Assembly: GCF_035046505.1 (NCBI RefSeq)
Contig: NC_089829.1
Coordinates: forward strand, 2,154,001-2,218,000
DNA: 64,000 nt
Reading direction: 5' to 3'
Origin: Tiliqua scincoides
Taxonomy: Eukaryota > Chordata > Lepidosauria > Squamata > Scincidae
A program made the position numbers and the translations under genes. A model generated the notes under the pieces. That model was given only the letters and a program-made list of their open reading frames with translations, had not been told where the DNA came from and made no database searches. This document shows positions 33,801 through 45,800 of the stretch, one piece after another; position 1 is the first letter of the stretch; each line of letters opens with the position of its first letter.

Positions 33801-36800
33801 TGCTCCTCCTGGCCCAGCAGCAGCCTTCGCAGGCCTTTGAGGTGGAGAGTTCTTGGCAGTGCAGCATCCTTGAAGTGTGCTTGGGTGTCCACCAAGTCCC
33901 AGCTCCTGCATCCTTTGCTTGATTGGTACAATTGAGAAAACCAAAAGAAAGATCTCCAGAATTAGTCAAATGTTCTCCCTGGAGGAGGAACAACAACAAG
34001 CCAGATGGCTTTTCTTGGAAGAGGCAGGCTGGGGTGAGACTGGAGGGGGGGAATTGGTAGGAAGTAGGGAAGGAATGTGTGGGACAGGGCCCTCCATGCT
34101 CTGAGAGGCCTGGAGACTTAGCAAGGAGAGAGAACCATTGGCGCCCTTGCGTGCTCCTCCCCAGCCAACCTCCCCCCTCCCATTGCAGGTGGCCCATGCA
34201 TCCCAGGGCCTGGATGAGGCCTCCTTTCCAGAAGACACAGAGTCTGAGGCGCTGGGGCAGCCCTGGCAGAGCTATGCTGACTTCTCTGATGATGAGGACC
34301 TGCTGGCGGATGAGGCATCCGGAGGTGAGGGGTGACTGGTTTCCGGACGGTGGGGGGGGGGTGGTTCCTGCCTGTTCCAGGTCTCTTCAAAGAGAGGTTG
34401 GGGCTGCAGAGCAAGGGGCCTGTGCAGCTCCTGAGGGCCAGGGGAGGTGACCTTATCTCTCTGGGAGGGGGAGTTGTGGGTTTGGAGGCTCATTACACCA
34501 CTGGGTTTTTCTTGCAGATGGGTACGGCAGTGGGGAGAATGGCAGTGGAACCGCTGCCCCCATCAAACCTCTCTCTACGGTCTTCCCCGTCTTCCCCACA
34601 GGTGAGGAGCAAGCAGGACCTGCATGTGCTCAGACTGTTGCAGAAACCAAGTACTTGGTTGGGGTGGGGGGAGGTAGCAAGGGGTCTGTTTCTACAAGCA
34701 GGGGCTCTAGACCTGTTCCTACAGGCAGGGGATCCAGACCTGGGCCCTTGAAGGAGGCTGGGCTGGCTTGCATGTTCCAGGAGCCCCAGCCTGCTCCTGC
34801 ATGCCCTGGCACCCAGCCTGGGGCTGCCTGAGGGGGAGGCTCTGTACTTCCTGTGGCCTTTCAATGGACCTTTGGGCATATTGTGGGCAGGAGAGGGGGT
34901 GCTGGCAGGCCTGGCTTGAGGATTCTCCCTTCCTTGGGGGGTTTTGGCTGAGGCAAGGCAGACCTTGCTTGCATTTTCACGGATGTCTCCTAAGTGAGCA
35001 CCAGTCTTCCCTGCCCTGGCCACTTGTGGAATGCTGGGTGGAGCCCCTGGTGGCAGCTGATGGCCCGCACTGTGGGCAGAGGGTCTGGCCAGCTCTCCAA
35101 CCAGGTAGATGCGCCTGTGCTGCTCCTGGCCAGATCTCAGCCATGGGGGCATCTTGGTAGCTGTGGAAGCATGGCTCGGCCACACCCAGCGTCTCACTCA
35201 GGGCTGTGGCAGCTTTCCAGGCTCCTCTGTTGATCTCCCACTTAGCACTGGGTTCCCAAGACTCAGGGGGGCCCTTGGCTCATCTGAGGCTGGTGCAGGC
35301 AGGAAGGAGCTTCAGCCCCAGCAGTTGGCTCCCCTGGCTTGGGTCTCTTGTTATCCAAAGATTGACCAAGGGCACCTGGGCACTAGGTTCTGTGTGGGTG
35401 CTGAGGAGTCTTGGGGAATACTGGCCCATGGTGGCCCCCCTAGCAGCTTGTCTGGCGGCAGTGTGTAGCATGGAGGTCGCCTTCATCCTCCAGGAACCCT
35501 GCAGCACATGGGCAGAGAGGAAGAGTGCTACTACTGGCCTCAGTGGTCCCCTCTAGCACCTCTGCTTGGTGTTTTCTCAGGAGGGCTAAAGAAATGCAGA
35601 GGCAGACTGGCACCCCTTTAAAAGGGGATTGGACAAGTTTCTGGAGGAAAAATCCATTATGGGGTACAAGCCATGATGTGTATGCGCAACCTCCTGATTT
35701 TAGAAATGGGCTATGTCAGAATGCCAGATGCATCAGGATGAGGTTTCTTGTTATCTGGTGTGCTCCCTGGGGCATTTGGTGGGCCGCTGTGAGATACAGG
35801 AAGTTGGACTAGATGGGCCTATGGCCTGATCCAGTGGGGCTGTTCTTATGTTCTTAACTACAATTCCCAGGAAGCCTTGCAGGTCTCTTGTTATCTGGTG
35901 TGCCCCCTGGGGCATTTGGTGGGCCGCTGTGAGATACAGGAAGCTGGACTAGATGGGCCTATGGCCTGATCCAGTGGGGCTGTTCTTATGTTCTTATGTT
36001 CTTATGAGGTGTGTGTACTGTCAAACAGTCCAGATGCATCTCACTGCATGCCAGGCTGGACCAGCTCGCTCTTCGGCTGCCCTGGCTGTGGAGTGTGTCT
36101 GTGCCCTCCTGGGCTCTCCATGGCTCCCCATCACCGCAACTCATGCACTTGCTGCTTCTCCTCCCCCATAGCCCCCCCACACCTGTTTTCATTCATTTCC
36201 TCCTTCTCCTCTTCTCCTTTGCCCTCTCATGTCCCCCCAAGATTAGCATGTGCAGAGGGTGTTTCATATTGGGCTGGGAACCCCCCTCCAGCTCTCTGCC
36301 TCCACAAGGCACTCTGGGGGAGGCGGATGTCGGTGGGCAAAACATCCCTCCTGGTTTTGTGCTGCAAGTTAGAGCTGCCTCAAGCATTTGCCAAGGGAGC
36401 CCCCAGGACAGAGAGGGACTGCTCCCCAGAGAACTGCAGGTGCTCTTCCTACAGACCCAGCACCCCTTGGGGCGTGGCCTGGGCCTCACAGTCAGCACAC
36501 GCACAATCATTTGCTGTTTTCCACAAATCTGGCACTGGCCAGAACATTCTGAGCCACATGTGCCTCCTCCTTGGACCTGTGTGCCCATTACTCAGACCCA
36601 TGGGCTGGGGTCTCTGGTGCACGAGTCGCAAAGGGCCCCTCTGCTGGAGAGGAGGGGCTGGAGCTTAGCTGCTTGCACCCTGGTCTCCCATTGCTGGGGG
36701 AGTGAGGCAGTGTGTGGGGGGAAGTAAAGAGAAATGCAGGGCAGGACAGCAGGCCTTTTGCTGTTGTAGTTGCTGTGGGCAGAGCTGACTCCTTGTGTGT

Positions 36801-39800
36801 CAGTCTGAAGGCCATGGGTGGGGGAGGCTGTGAGGAGCCTGTCACTGAGAGTTGGCCCTTATGTGGCGCTTAGTGCTGCAAGAGGGGCCGAGGGGGGCGT
36901 GCCATGTGGCAGGTGAACATCCAGTGCCGGGGGGGGAGGCAGCCTGGCTCCTTTCTCTGGCTCTGCTCCCCTTCTGCCTCCCTCTCTGTCCTGTGGCCTC
37001 AGAACCGGGCCCTCTCCTGCTGTCCTTTCTTCTTCCCTTTCCTCTCCTCTTCTCTTCTCCGCAGCTTTCCCTGCGCCTCCTCCTGTGGGACTCCCTCCCC
37101 CTGCAAGCATGACCGTCTCAAAGCCAGAGGATGACTCTCTGCTCAGTAAGTGACCAGGTCCTAGGGCGGGGGCTACAGCAGGTGGGGGGAAGGCCAGTAC
37201 TGTGCTGGGGAAGGCTGGGAGTGTATGCCTCTGCGCTCGGACGCCCTCCCTCAACTCGGCCTCATGGCCACCAGCGGGTCTGTGGCCGGAAGCAGGCACT
37301 GCCTTTGCGAACTGGCAAGTGACCACCATAATGGGCTCTCCAGGGCTGTGGCCTCCGTAGGTCAGTCATTGCCCACCTCTGTGGACTGGCAAGGTCTCGA
37401 CATGGAAGTCTGTATCAACTGAGTGGGAGAGTAGGCTGGGCTGAGGAGTTGGGGCCAGGCCCTAGGATGATTATGATTACTGGGCTGGGGCACCTTCCTT
37501 ATGAGGAAAGGCTACAGCATTTGGACTTCTTCAGTCTAGAAAAGAGGCGCTTGATTGAGGGGGGGACGTGATTGAGACACAAAATTGTGCACTGGAAGGA
37601 TAGAGTGGATAGAGAGATGCTCTTTTCACTCTCATACAACACCAGAACCAGGGGATGTCCACTAAAATTGAGTGTTGGGAGAGGTAGGACAGACAAAAGA
37701 AAATATTTCTTTACTCAACGTGTAGTTGGTCTGTGGAACTCCTTGCCACCGGATGTGGTGATGGTATCTGGACTGGATGTCTTTAAGAGGAAGTAGGACA
37801 AATTTCTGGAGGAAAAATCCATCATGGGTTACAAGCCATGATGTGTATGTGCAGCCTCCTGATTTTAGAAATGGGCTATGTCAGAGTGCCAGATGCAAGG
37901 GAGGGCACCAGGATGCAGGTCTCTTGCTGTCATGTGTGCTCCCTGGGGAATTTGGTGGGCTACTGTGAGATACAGGAAGCTGGACTAGATGGCCTATGGC
38001 CTGATCCAGTGGGGCTGTTCTTATGTTCTTATGTCCTTCCTGTCCCCTGAGTCATGCTCTCCAGCCTGGCCTCCACTGCCCCATCCTCAAGTCAGGCCAG
38101 ACACACAAGTCAGGTTCCCGGCTCTGCCCCATGCCTGGCAAAGCAGGGGTACTCCGATCTGCTCACATGCAGAGCACAGGATTACATGCTGTGGCAATCG
38201 CAAATAGAAAGAGGAAGGGCTTGGCCCCTTGAGGGTCCTTTAGGAGGGTCTCAGACCTCTCACTGAGTGCACTGTTGGCTGCCCCTGGTGATCTGTGGCT
38301 GGCCATGGTGGGAAGGAGCCAGAGGGCTGGCCTGGGTTGGCCCCCAGTGGGGCTGCTCTGCCTGCCCCCAGCCACCCCCCACTCTTGCTTGGCTCCAGGG
38401 ATTGCTTGGAGCCGTGGGGCTGAGGGGCTCCAGAAATGGGGCTCAGGACAAGCCATACCACGGGGGGCTCTACAGGCCCTGTGCCTACACTGCGACCCCC
38501 TCAGCCGCCTTGTGGATGGGGCAGTGGAGGCCGGGCTGGAGAGCCTGACTCAGCGGACAGGAAGGAGGCCAAGGGCAGGCTGCTGCTTCTGTGGCGCATT
38601 GTTAGGCTGTGCAGCTCCAAGGGATTTTCCAGCCTGCCCCTCCCAGGCTACAGGACAGGAGCGGCCAAGGCAGAGCCTTAAAAGGAGGCAGAGCAGTGAG
38701 CAGTCCTGCTTTGGGCACAGGGCTTCAGCTCCTGAGCAGGCTGGCAGGCGTCGGAGGGCCCCGTCGTGGGCCTGGCAGTGCTGCTTCATGGCGCAGGCCA
38801 GAGACCTAGTGCTGTCCCTCCCCAGCCCCCTTCCCTTGCTGCTGGTGCCTGCTGCTTTCCCCATCCGTGTTGACAACCCTTGGTTGTGGTGCATGTGCTG
38901 GTGTTTGTGTTGCAATATTATGGCATCTGCTCAGAGCATCCTGCCCCTCCCAAAACATCTGGCCTCCCCAGATGTGCTCCAGGCTCCCTCCTGGTGAGCC
39001 ATGGCAGTGGGGGACAGTGGAGCGAGGCCCCCCTCCATCTCCCCAAAGCTGCTTGCTGTGCCTAGAGGGAGCCCCAGGAGTGACGAGAATCTTTTATTGT
39101 TCGGCTTTGTGGATGTTTTTCTTGTAAAGTGGCATGTGAATATTCACCATCACCATCATTTTCAACATGAGGCTCAACATTCCCCACCCTTTGTCCTCAC
39201 TTTGGGTGCAACGTGGCAGGGCAGTGCTCTTTTCAGCCTCCAATATTGCAGAGGCTTGGGTGGAGGTGCCTTTGTGACCAGAGAACATCCCTTCTCTTCT
39301 CCCCCTTCCTTGCCCAAATGGACTGCTTGCCCAGCAGGGGGGTGTAACACATTCTTTGGGTATGACTTGGCAGCTGGGGAGGGTCCAGGGCAGTCCCAGG
39401 AAGAGGGCAGACTGTGGGATCTCTGAATGAGACCTTTGTATGGGCCCGACAACAAACCCCCCTCTGTGAACGGGCCTGCCTTGGAGGGAGGAGGTAGCAC
39501 CCTGGCATCCCTCCCTGCCTCCCTCCCTCAATCTGCCATCCTAGATGGGGATCTGGCTCCTGGGAGGCTTTTGTGCTGCCTCTCCCATTGGGGACATGTG
39601 ACTTGGGCACAGTACCAGACTGGGAGGGTCTCTACACCCCTCTCCCTAGGAGAGGTGTCCCAGCCCTGTCAGTGCTAAGTGGCTGCCACACCTTCTCTGA
39701 CCCCTTGCAGCTCTGGGACCTGGTGGGGTGTGTCAAAAGCACCCAAAGCGGGGCTGGGAAGCTGTCAACTGACAGCCCTTTGTGAGCCCTTTGTGAGCTC

Positions 39801-42800
39801 AAAGGCTGAGGAGTTGGGCGTGGCTGTGAGGGCCCAGTCCAGGTGCCATGTCCCCACTGTGTCCCTACTGGCCTGGAACTTTCTCTTTCCTGTCCACCGG
39901 GGGTCCCTGTGAGGCCAAATTCTCTCAGAATGATTTCAGAATGGCAGAATAAACCCCTGACTGAGTAGAGCGGGTTTGTCCTCTGGCAGCCAAAGCATCC
40001 CCCCTTCCTGCTTGGCTTCCACTCAGGGTGGGGTCGGTAAGTACCTGGGGCAGGTGCTTCAGGCCCCCTCTCTCCCTGCAGAGGTGCCTGGGGCTCCACC
40101 AACTAGCCTTTGTCCAGTCCCTTGGTTGGTCCCAAGTTCCCGGCCTGCAGCCCATGTGAAAGCTGAGGGGATGGGGGGGGAAGGGTGGATGACAAGAGCC
40201 CAATGGCCTTCTGCACCTTCTCTCCCTGTTCTGCTGCTCTGACTCCAGCTGTCTCCCCCCCCCCGGAATGGAGGGTCTCTGCCAGCAACCTGGGCCTTCT
40301 GTCCTGGGGGGTCCATGCAGCCTCCTGTCTTGTTTAACTTCTGGACCAGGAAAGAGAGGGGTGGGTGTGGGTGTGTGGGGTGGTGTTGGTGTGGTGGTGT
40401 CTCTTTCAAACTGGCACTTCTGCACAGCCCCTTTTTCTTGGGTGTGTACATACATGAGCTCTAAGTGCCATGCTTGGTCCCCTGCACCTCTCACACACCT
40501 AAGCAAAGGGAAGGTCCCCCTGGAGGCGAAGGAGCTGGTCTCATAGCTACTGCTGTGCTGTCCCTTGTCACGCTCACGCACTCTGCACCAGTGCCACAGG
40601 TGTGCCTTGCATGCGCAAATCTCCTCAGGCAAAGATGGTTGCCAATGCTTCTGGGCATACCTGTGTTGAGGGAGGGGCTCTGGGGGGTGCCAAGGGAGCT
40701 TCTCCCAAGGTTGGCTGGTGGAGTGCCACAGTTGGGTGATTCCTTCCTGCCCTGTTCCCATGCACCTCGGTGGGGGGGTTTCTCAGCCACACAGTGATCC
40801 AGGAGTCTCCCAAGGGAGCGGGGGTGGGCCTGTGGTGCCTTGGCACTAAACCTTCCCCCACATTCCTCCCTCCCTCCAGTCTACTTCCGTGCCTTGGTGA
40901 ATTTCACTCGGTCAATTGACTACAGCCCACGCCTGGATGACGTCAACTCAGAGGAGTTCCGAGATGTGTCTGAAGCTGTTGTGGACACGGTGAGCCCCCC
41001 TCAGTCACAGCTGGAGCACGTGTCTGACCCTCCCCACAGCTGCCTCCCCTCCTTAACCTGGTCTTCACACACCTCAGGCAGCACCCCCTCTCCCTGGCCC
41101 TCCCTGGGTTTCTGCCCATGAGGCCCTGCTCCAGGTTCCACCCGCTGGCCAAGGCCTCCTCTCTGGCGGCCCTGCAGGGCACACAAGGGTCTCTCCTTGG
41201 AAGGCTGCCTGCCGGTCTTTCTGGGGTCCTCTGAGCTTCATGTGTGTTTGGTTTGGCCAATGGGATTTATAATTTTACATGCTGGTTACAAAGAAGGTTC
41301 AAGTAAAATTATAAATCTCATTCATTCATTGTAAATCTCATTCAGGGCATTGTTTCTTTGTAATTGTCACATTTCTCTTGGTTCTGTGACAATTACAAAG
41401 AAACAGTGCCCTGCTGTAATGGAGAAATGATATGTAAGGTGTAAAAATGTCAAGCATTAGCAAATGCTCTGACAAAAAAAGTTGCTGCAGGCCAGATAAA
41501 ATCTTGAAGTGGGGTAGATGTGGCCCCCAACCATAGTTTGGCGACCCCTCTGCCAGATTCTTTGTAAACTACCTTTGGAACCATTGTTTACTGCAGAAGG
41601 CAGTAATTTTGCTTTTAAAAGTGCTCCTCACCCTTTACGACAAGGGGGGGGGGGAGAGACATTTGCTCTTGCTTCCAGGGCAGCAAAGTCCTCCTCTCCC
41701 TGGAAGAGCAGATTCAGAAAGGTCTGCAGGAAGAAACCCCGCCCACCTTAACAGTGGTTCTCTTTCCACAGCTGGAATCCGAGTATTACAAGATCCCTGG
41801 GGAGCAGGTGGTCAGTGTGGTGTTCATCAAGTGAGTTCTTGGGGGGGGGGGGGGAAGTTGGCAGGCTAGGATTTGAACCCTTTGGCTCTGGTGCAGTGGA
41901 AGAGAACAACCTGGGGCATACAACGGGATCTTGGGGAGGCAGGGGGTGAAGACCAGCAGAAGTTCCCCCCCAAACTGCCCTGTGAAGTTCAGAGAACAAG
42001 AGCCAGGTGCTGCTGTCCTTGTAGAGGGGTGAGAACTGAGAGGGATCCCGAAGGGCTGCCCTGGGAAGGGTAGAGGGGTATTAGCCCCCAGGGGCTCAGC
42101 TGCCTCTCCTTGCCACCAAGCCTCCCTTTCCCCCTCTGTCTGGCAGGGAGATTGATGGCTATGTCTTTGTGGAACTGGATGTGGGCTCCGAGGGGAATGT
42201 GGATGAGGACCAGATCCGCGAGGTGCTCTTATCGGTCATTGAGGGTGGCTCCATTGCCTCCTACGTCACCTCCACTTGGGGCTTCCAGTTCCGTCGTCTG
42301 GGAGCAGGTGAAACCACAGTGCTGGGCTGGAGCAGACCTGTGTGTGTGTGTGTGTCTGAGAGAGAGAGATGGGGGCAGGAGTATCATTCCAGGACTGTAC
42401 GTAGCCCCCCCTGCTAATGCTCTTTTTGCTTGCAGCCCAAACCCCGCCTCCCCCCCTTGCCGTGGCTTCTCCAGGTAAGTGCGGAACAGGCGCAGTGGGG
42501 CCTGGAGGCTGTGCCTGGCTGTGTGAGCAGGGTCGGCAGGCGGGAGGCAGCAGCTCTTTTGCCCCAAGGGAGGCTGTGCCTGGCAGCCAGGCCCTTTCAC
42601 CTTGCCCCAAGCAGGTGCCTCTTGGCGCTGCCCTCAGCTCACCAGGATCCAGGCCAGGAGGTTGAAGGGCTGACCTTGCAGAGTCAGCAGGACCCCCTGC
42701 ACCCTGTGGAGGCAATTCTGCAGGCCAGTTGAGTTGCATGTGCGTGCAGGGGCATCACTAGGGTGTGTGTCACCTGGTGTGAGAGCTCATCGCATCACCC

Positions 42801-45800
42801 CCATGGTGGACCTCTTCCCCTACCAGACCATACAGAAGAAATTGCAATATCAGACACACAGCCTCAGTGCAGGGCATCAGTCAGGTTGGTGTTACCCCCA
42901 TTAACTATATTTATTTTACTATAGAACACTATAGGTCATCCAAGAAAGCAGGACCCAACAAAAAACCAACTTGATGAGACACAACTGCATAGGAGTTCTA
43001 GTACTGGTTCTGATACATGCAAATGAGAGCTGACTCATTCTTACACCTGATTTCTTCCCTGCTGTGTCATAATAACATCTCACTGGCTTTCAGAACAATC
43101 AGTCCCATTGGTCAGAGTTAAGAAAATCCACTTTTTGTTACACAAAGCAATTGTGTTTTTCTTTTCTGATTATTTGGCTGTAACCTGTAATAGCTTACCA
43201 AGATTTTCACAATTTTGGCCAGTAGTGGTGTCACATACCACACACACATTGGGTGTCACCCAATGTGGCCTGAACCCTCTGCACCTCCTTAGTGATGCCA
43301 CTGGGTGTGCATGCACACTCAGTGCCAGTAGCGGCTACCTTCCCCTGGGTTCTGTCCTCACAGCCCCATGCACATGGCCAGCCTCCAGATCCCTCTGAAC
43401 TGTCCTCTTCCTCCTTGTGCTGCATGTGTGGTAGAGAGGCTTCCTTCTGCTGTGGCGCTTGCAGTGCCTGGATTGTGCCAGTGTCTCAATGGGGGCTCCT
43501 GGCTGCATGAGGATGTGTGGTGGAGCGACCTTGTGGGCAGCCTGAAACATTCTGGTGGCTGCTGGGCTGTGCTTTGAGGGACGTGGCTGCTGTGCGTAGC
43601 AGCACCTGTGCCTGGGGAGGTCTCTGGTGTCCAGTGCAGCAGCTGGAGGGAGGGGGCCTTAGCAGGCCCTGGGTGCCCAGAGGCCACAGGAAGGCATGCT
43701 TGCCCCTGCCCAGCTGGAAATTGTACTGCTGTTCTGCAGGCTGGCCTGGGCCTGTGAGACGAGGCCTTTGCCCAATATTGTGGCAGTGCCCCCTCCTCAG
43801 TCTCCCTGGCCAGCTCAGCCAGTGGGGATAGGGAGGGGCTGCTTGTGTGACCCTCCTGGCAGTGAGGGGCTCTAGTAAGCAAGCCATCCCCTCATCTGGA
43901 GCATCTGCCCCTGCACCTCTGTGCCTGCACTCCAGTTTTCCACACCACACTGGGCCATAACCGCGCAGGGCTGGGAAATGGCCTGTGTCACAGAACAGCA
44001 GGGGCCTGGTGTGGGTGTTTGCCTATGTCTGTGCCTGCCTTCTGCGTGCAGCCCTGAGTGGTGTGCTGTGGATTTGGTGTCTGTTCCCTGCCAGGCGTGG
44101 CAGAAGTTGGGTGCCCCCTGGGAATCACATGCTTTGGGGGGAAGAAGCACAAGGCACATAGTGGGGGGGGGGTTGCCCCAGGACAGCGACTCTGTTCTGG
44201 ATGTAGTGCTAGTCATGATAGTGCAGTGCTTGGATTTGGCTGAGAACACCTACCAAGGCACTGAGGGAAGGGGCCTCCCCAAAGCCTGCCTTGGAGGAGA
44301 GACTCCTGGCTCAGAGACTGCCCAATATGAACCCTCCCCCTGGTCCCCAAGAGCCCCAGGATATCAAACAGTGTAGCACCTCCTCGTCTGTACTTCAGTG
44401 CATGCTGGAAGTCTTGTGCATAAGAGGCGTGAGCCCCCACCCGACTTCCCTGGGGGTTCAGCTCGGGTCCTGACACTTCTTGCGGCTTTCAGTGCCCCCA
44501 GACACTCGCCCGTGCACCGAGGAGGAGTTCACCTGCCGCAGTGGGGAGTGTGTGGCCAGGGAGTTCCTCTGTGATCAGCGACCGGATTGCCGCGACATGT
44601 CAGACGAACTGGACTGTGGTGAGCGTTGGGGGCAGACTGGAGGTGGTGAGAGTGAGCGGCTGTGGGAGCAGCGAAGTCGCTACCAGCTCACGGCCACCTT
44701 TCCTGACCAGGAGGCAAGGTGGCCATGCTGCAGCGTGCAAGCCTAGCCTGGGCCATGGCTGCCTGAGAGCCCCTCTTCAGGGGCAGTGCCATGGCCTAGT
44801 GGCAGCAGGTTCTGTCCCTGCAGCAGGGCCTCTGGCCAGGGCAGAGGAAACACCTGCCTAAGTTGCCAGAGTGCTCACTGAAATGGGGCAAATCTGTGGC
44901 CATCAGCCCCCTCCCCAGCCCAGGGCTGTTCTTCCCCTATCCTCCTCCGGTATCATGCCTGGCTCCTCCCTCACTTCGCTCCTCCTGCCCCATAGCTGAG
45001 CCGGCACCCCCTGAATGCGCAGAGGACGCGTTTGCTTGCGACAGCGGGGAGTGTGTGCCGCTGAGAGTGCACTGCGATGGACACCCTGACTGCAGAGATG
45101 CTTCTGACGAAGATGGCTGCGGTGAGGAGCTTTAGGAGGGGTCACGGAGAGGAGTGGTTGCTGTCTGGTGCCCCTTAGTTGTTCCCTGCCTGGCTCCACA
45201 GAGCTGGGGGGTCATCTCACTCGGCCATGCTGAGCCTCAACAGTTAGAGGACATTTGTCCTCATAACCACCCCATTGTACCAAGCAAGGAGGAGACTGGC
45301 CTGAGGCTGCCTGGTGGACTTCAAGGCCGGGCAGAGGTTTGAACCCAGGATTACTTATGTTTCTGTGCCTGGATGGTGACTCTTACCTGGGCTTTTGGGC
45401 TGGGCTTGTAGGCTCCCTGGAGGCTGACTCTCATGCTGTGTCTCTGAGGGGCCGGGTCCAGGGAGGCTTCTGGTGGAGGGGGCAGTCCCACGTGCAGCTG
45501 CCTCTTCTGCGTAAGGGGGGGGCATGCAAAAGGAGGTGCCATGTTAATCATGCCCAGCACTTTTCCCCCAGAGCATGGCCCTCCTGCTCCTCCCCTCCCC
45601 TCCACTCCCACCCCCCCAGCCTTCCTGCAGAAATTGGTCCCCCCCTCCCCTGACCATGCACTCCCTCTCTACTAGACCTGCCTTCCCTGGCCATTAAACC
45701 CCCCCCCCACCTTCATTTGTCTTCCACAGGAGTTTCCACTCCTCCACCAGTCCTCCGCCAAGAGTTTCCACTCCTCCACCCTTCCCGACCAGTCACCACC

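Larger units (their letters stand above)
18090..34188 (+). other. HSPG2: HSPG2 intron 1 (16.1 kb)
   Basis: This is a long first intron, as in mammals. Most of it (18.5-30.5 kb) shows no clear transposon and no exon-like segment with domain content. Repeats are confined to 30.5-33.4 kb: (TG)n at 30521-30542, a retroposon with (AAT)n at 30822-31010, a hAT-type element at 32498-32940 and a retroposon tail at 33222-33332. The many short open frames are expected in GC-rich DNA. Confidence 0.7.
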
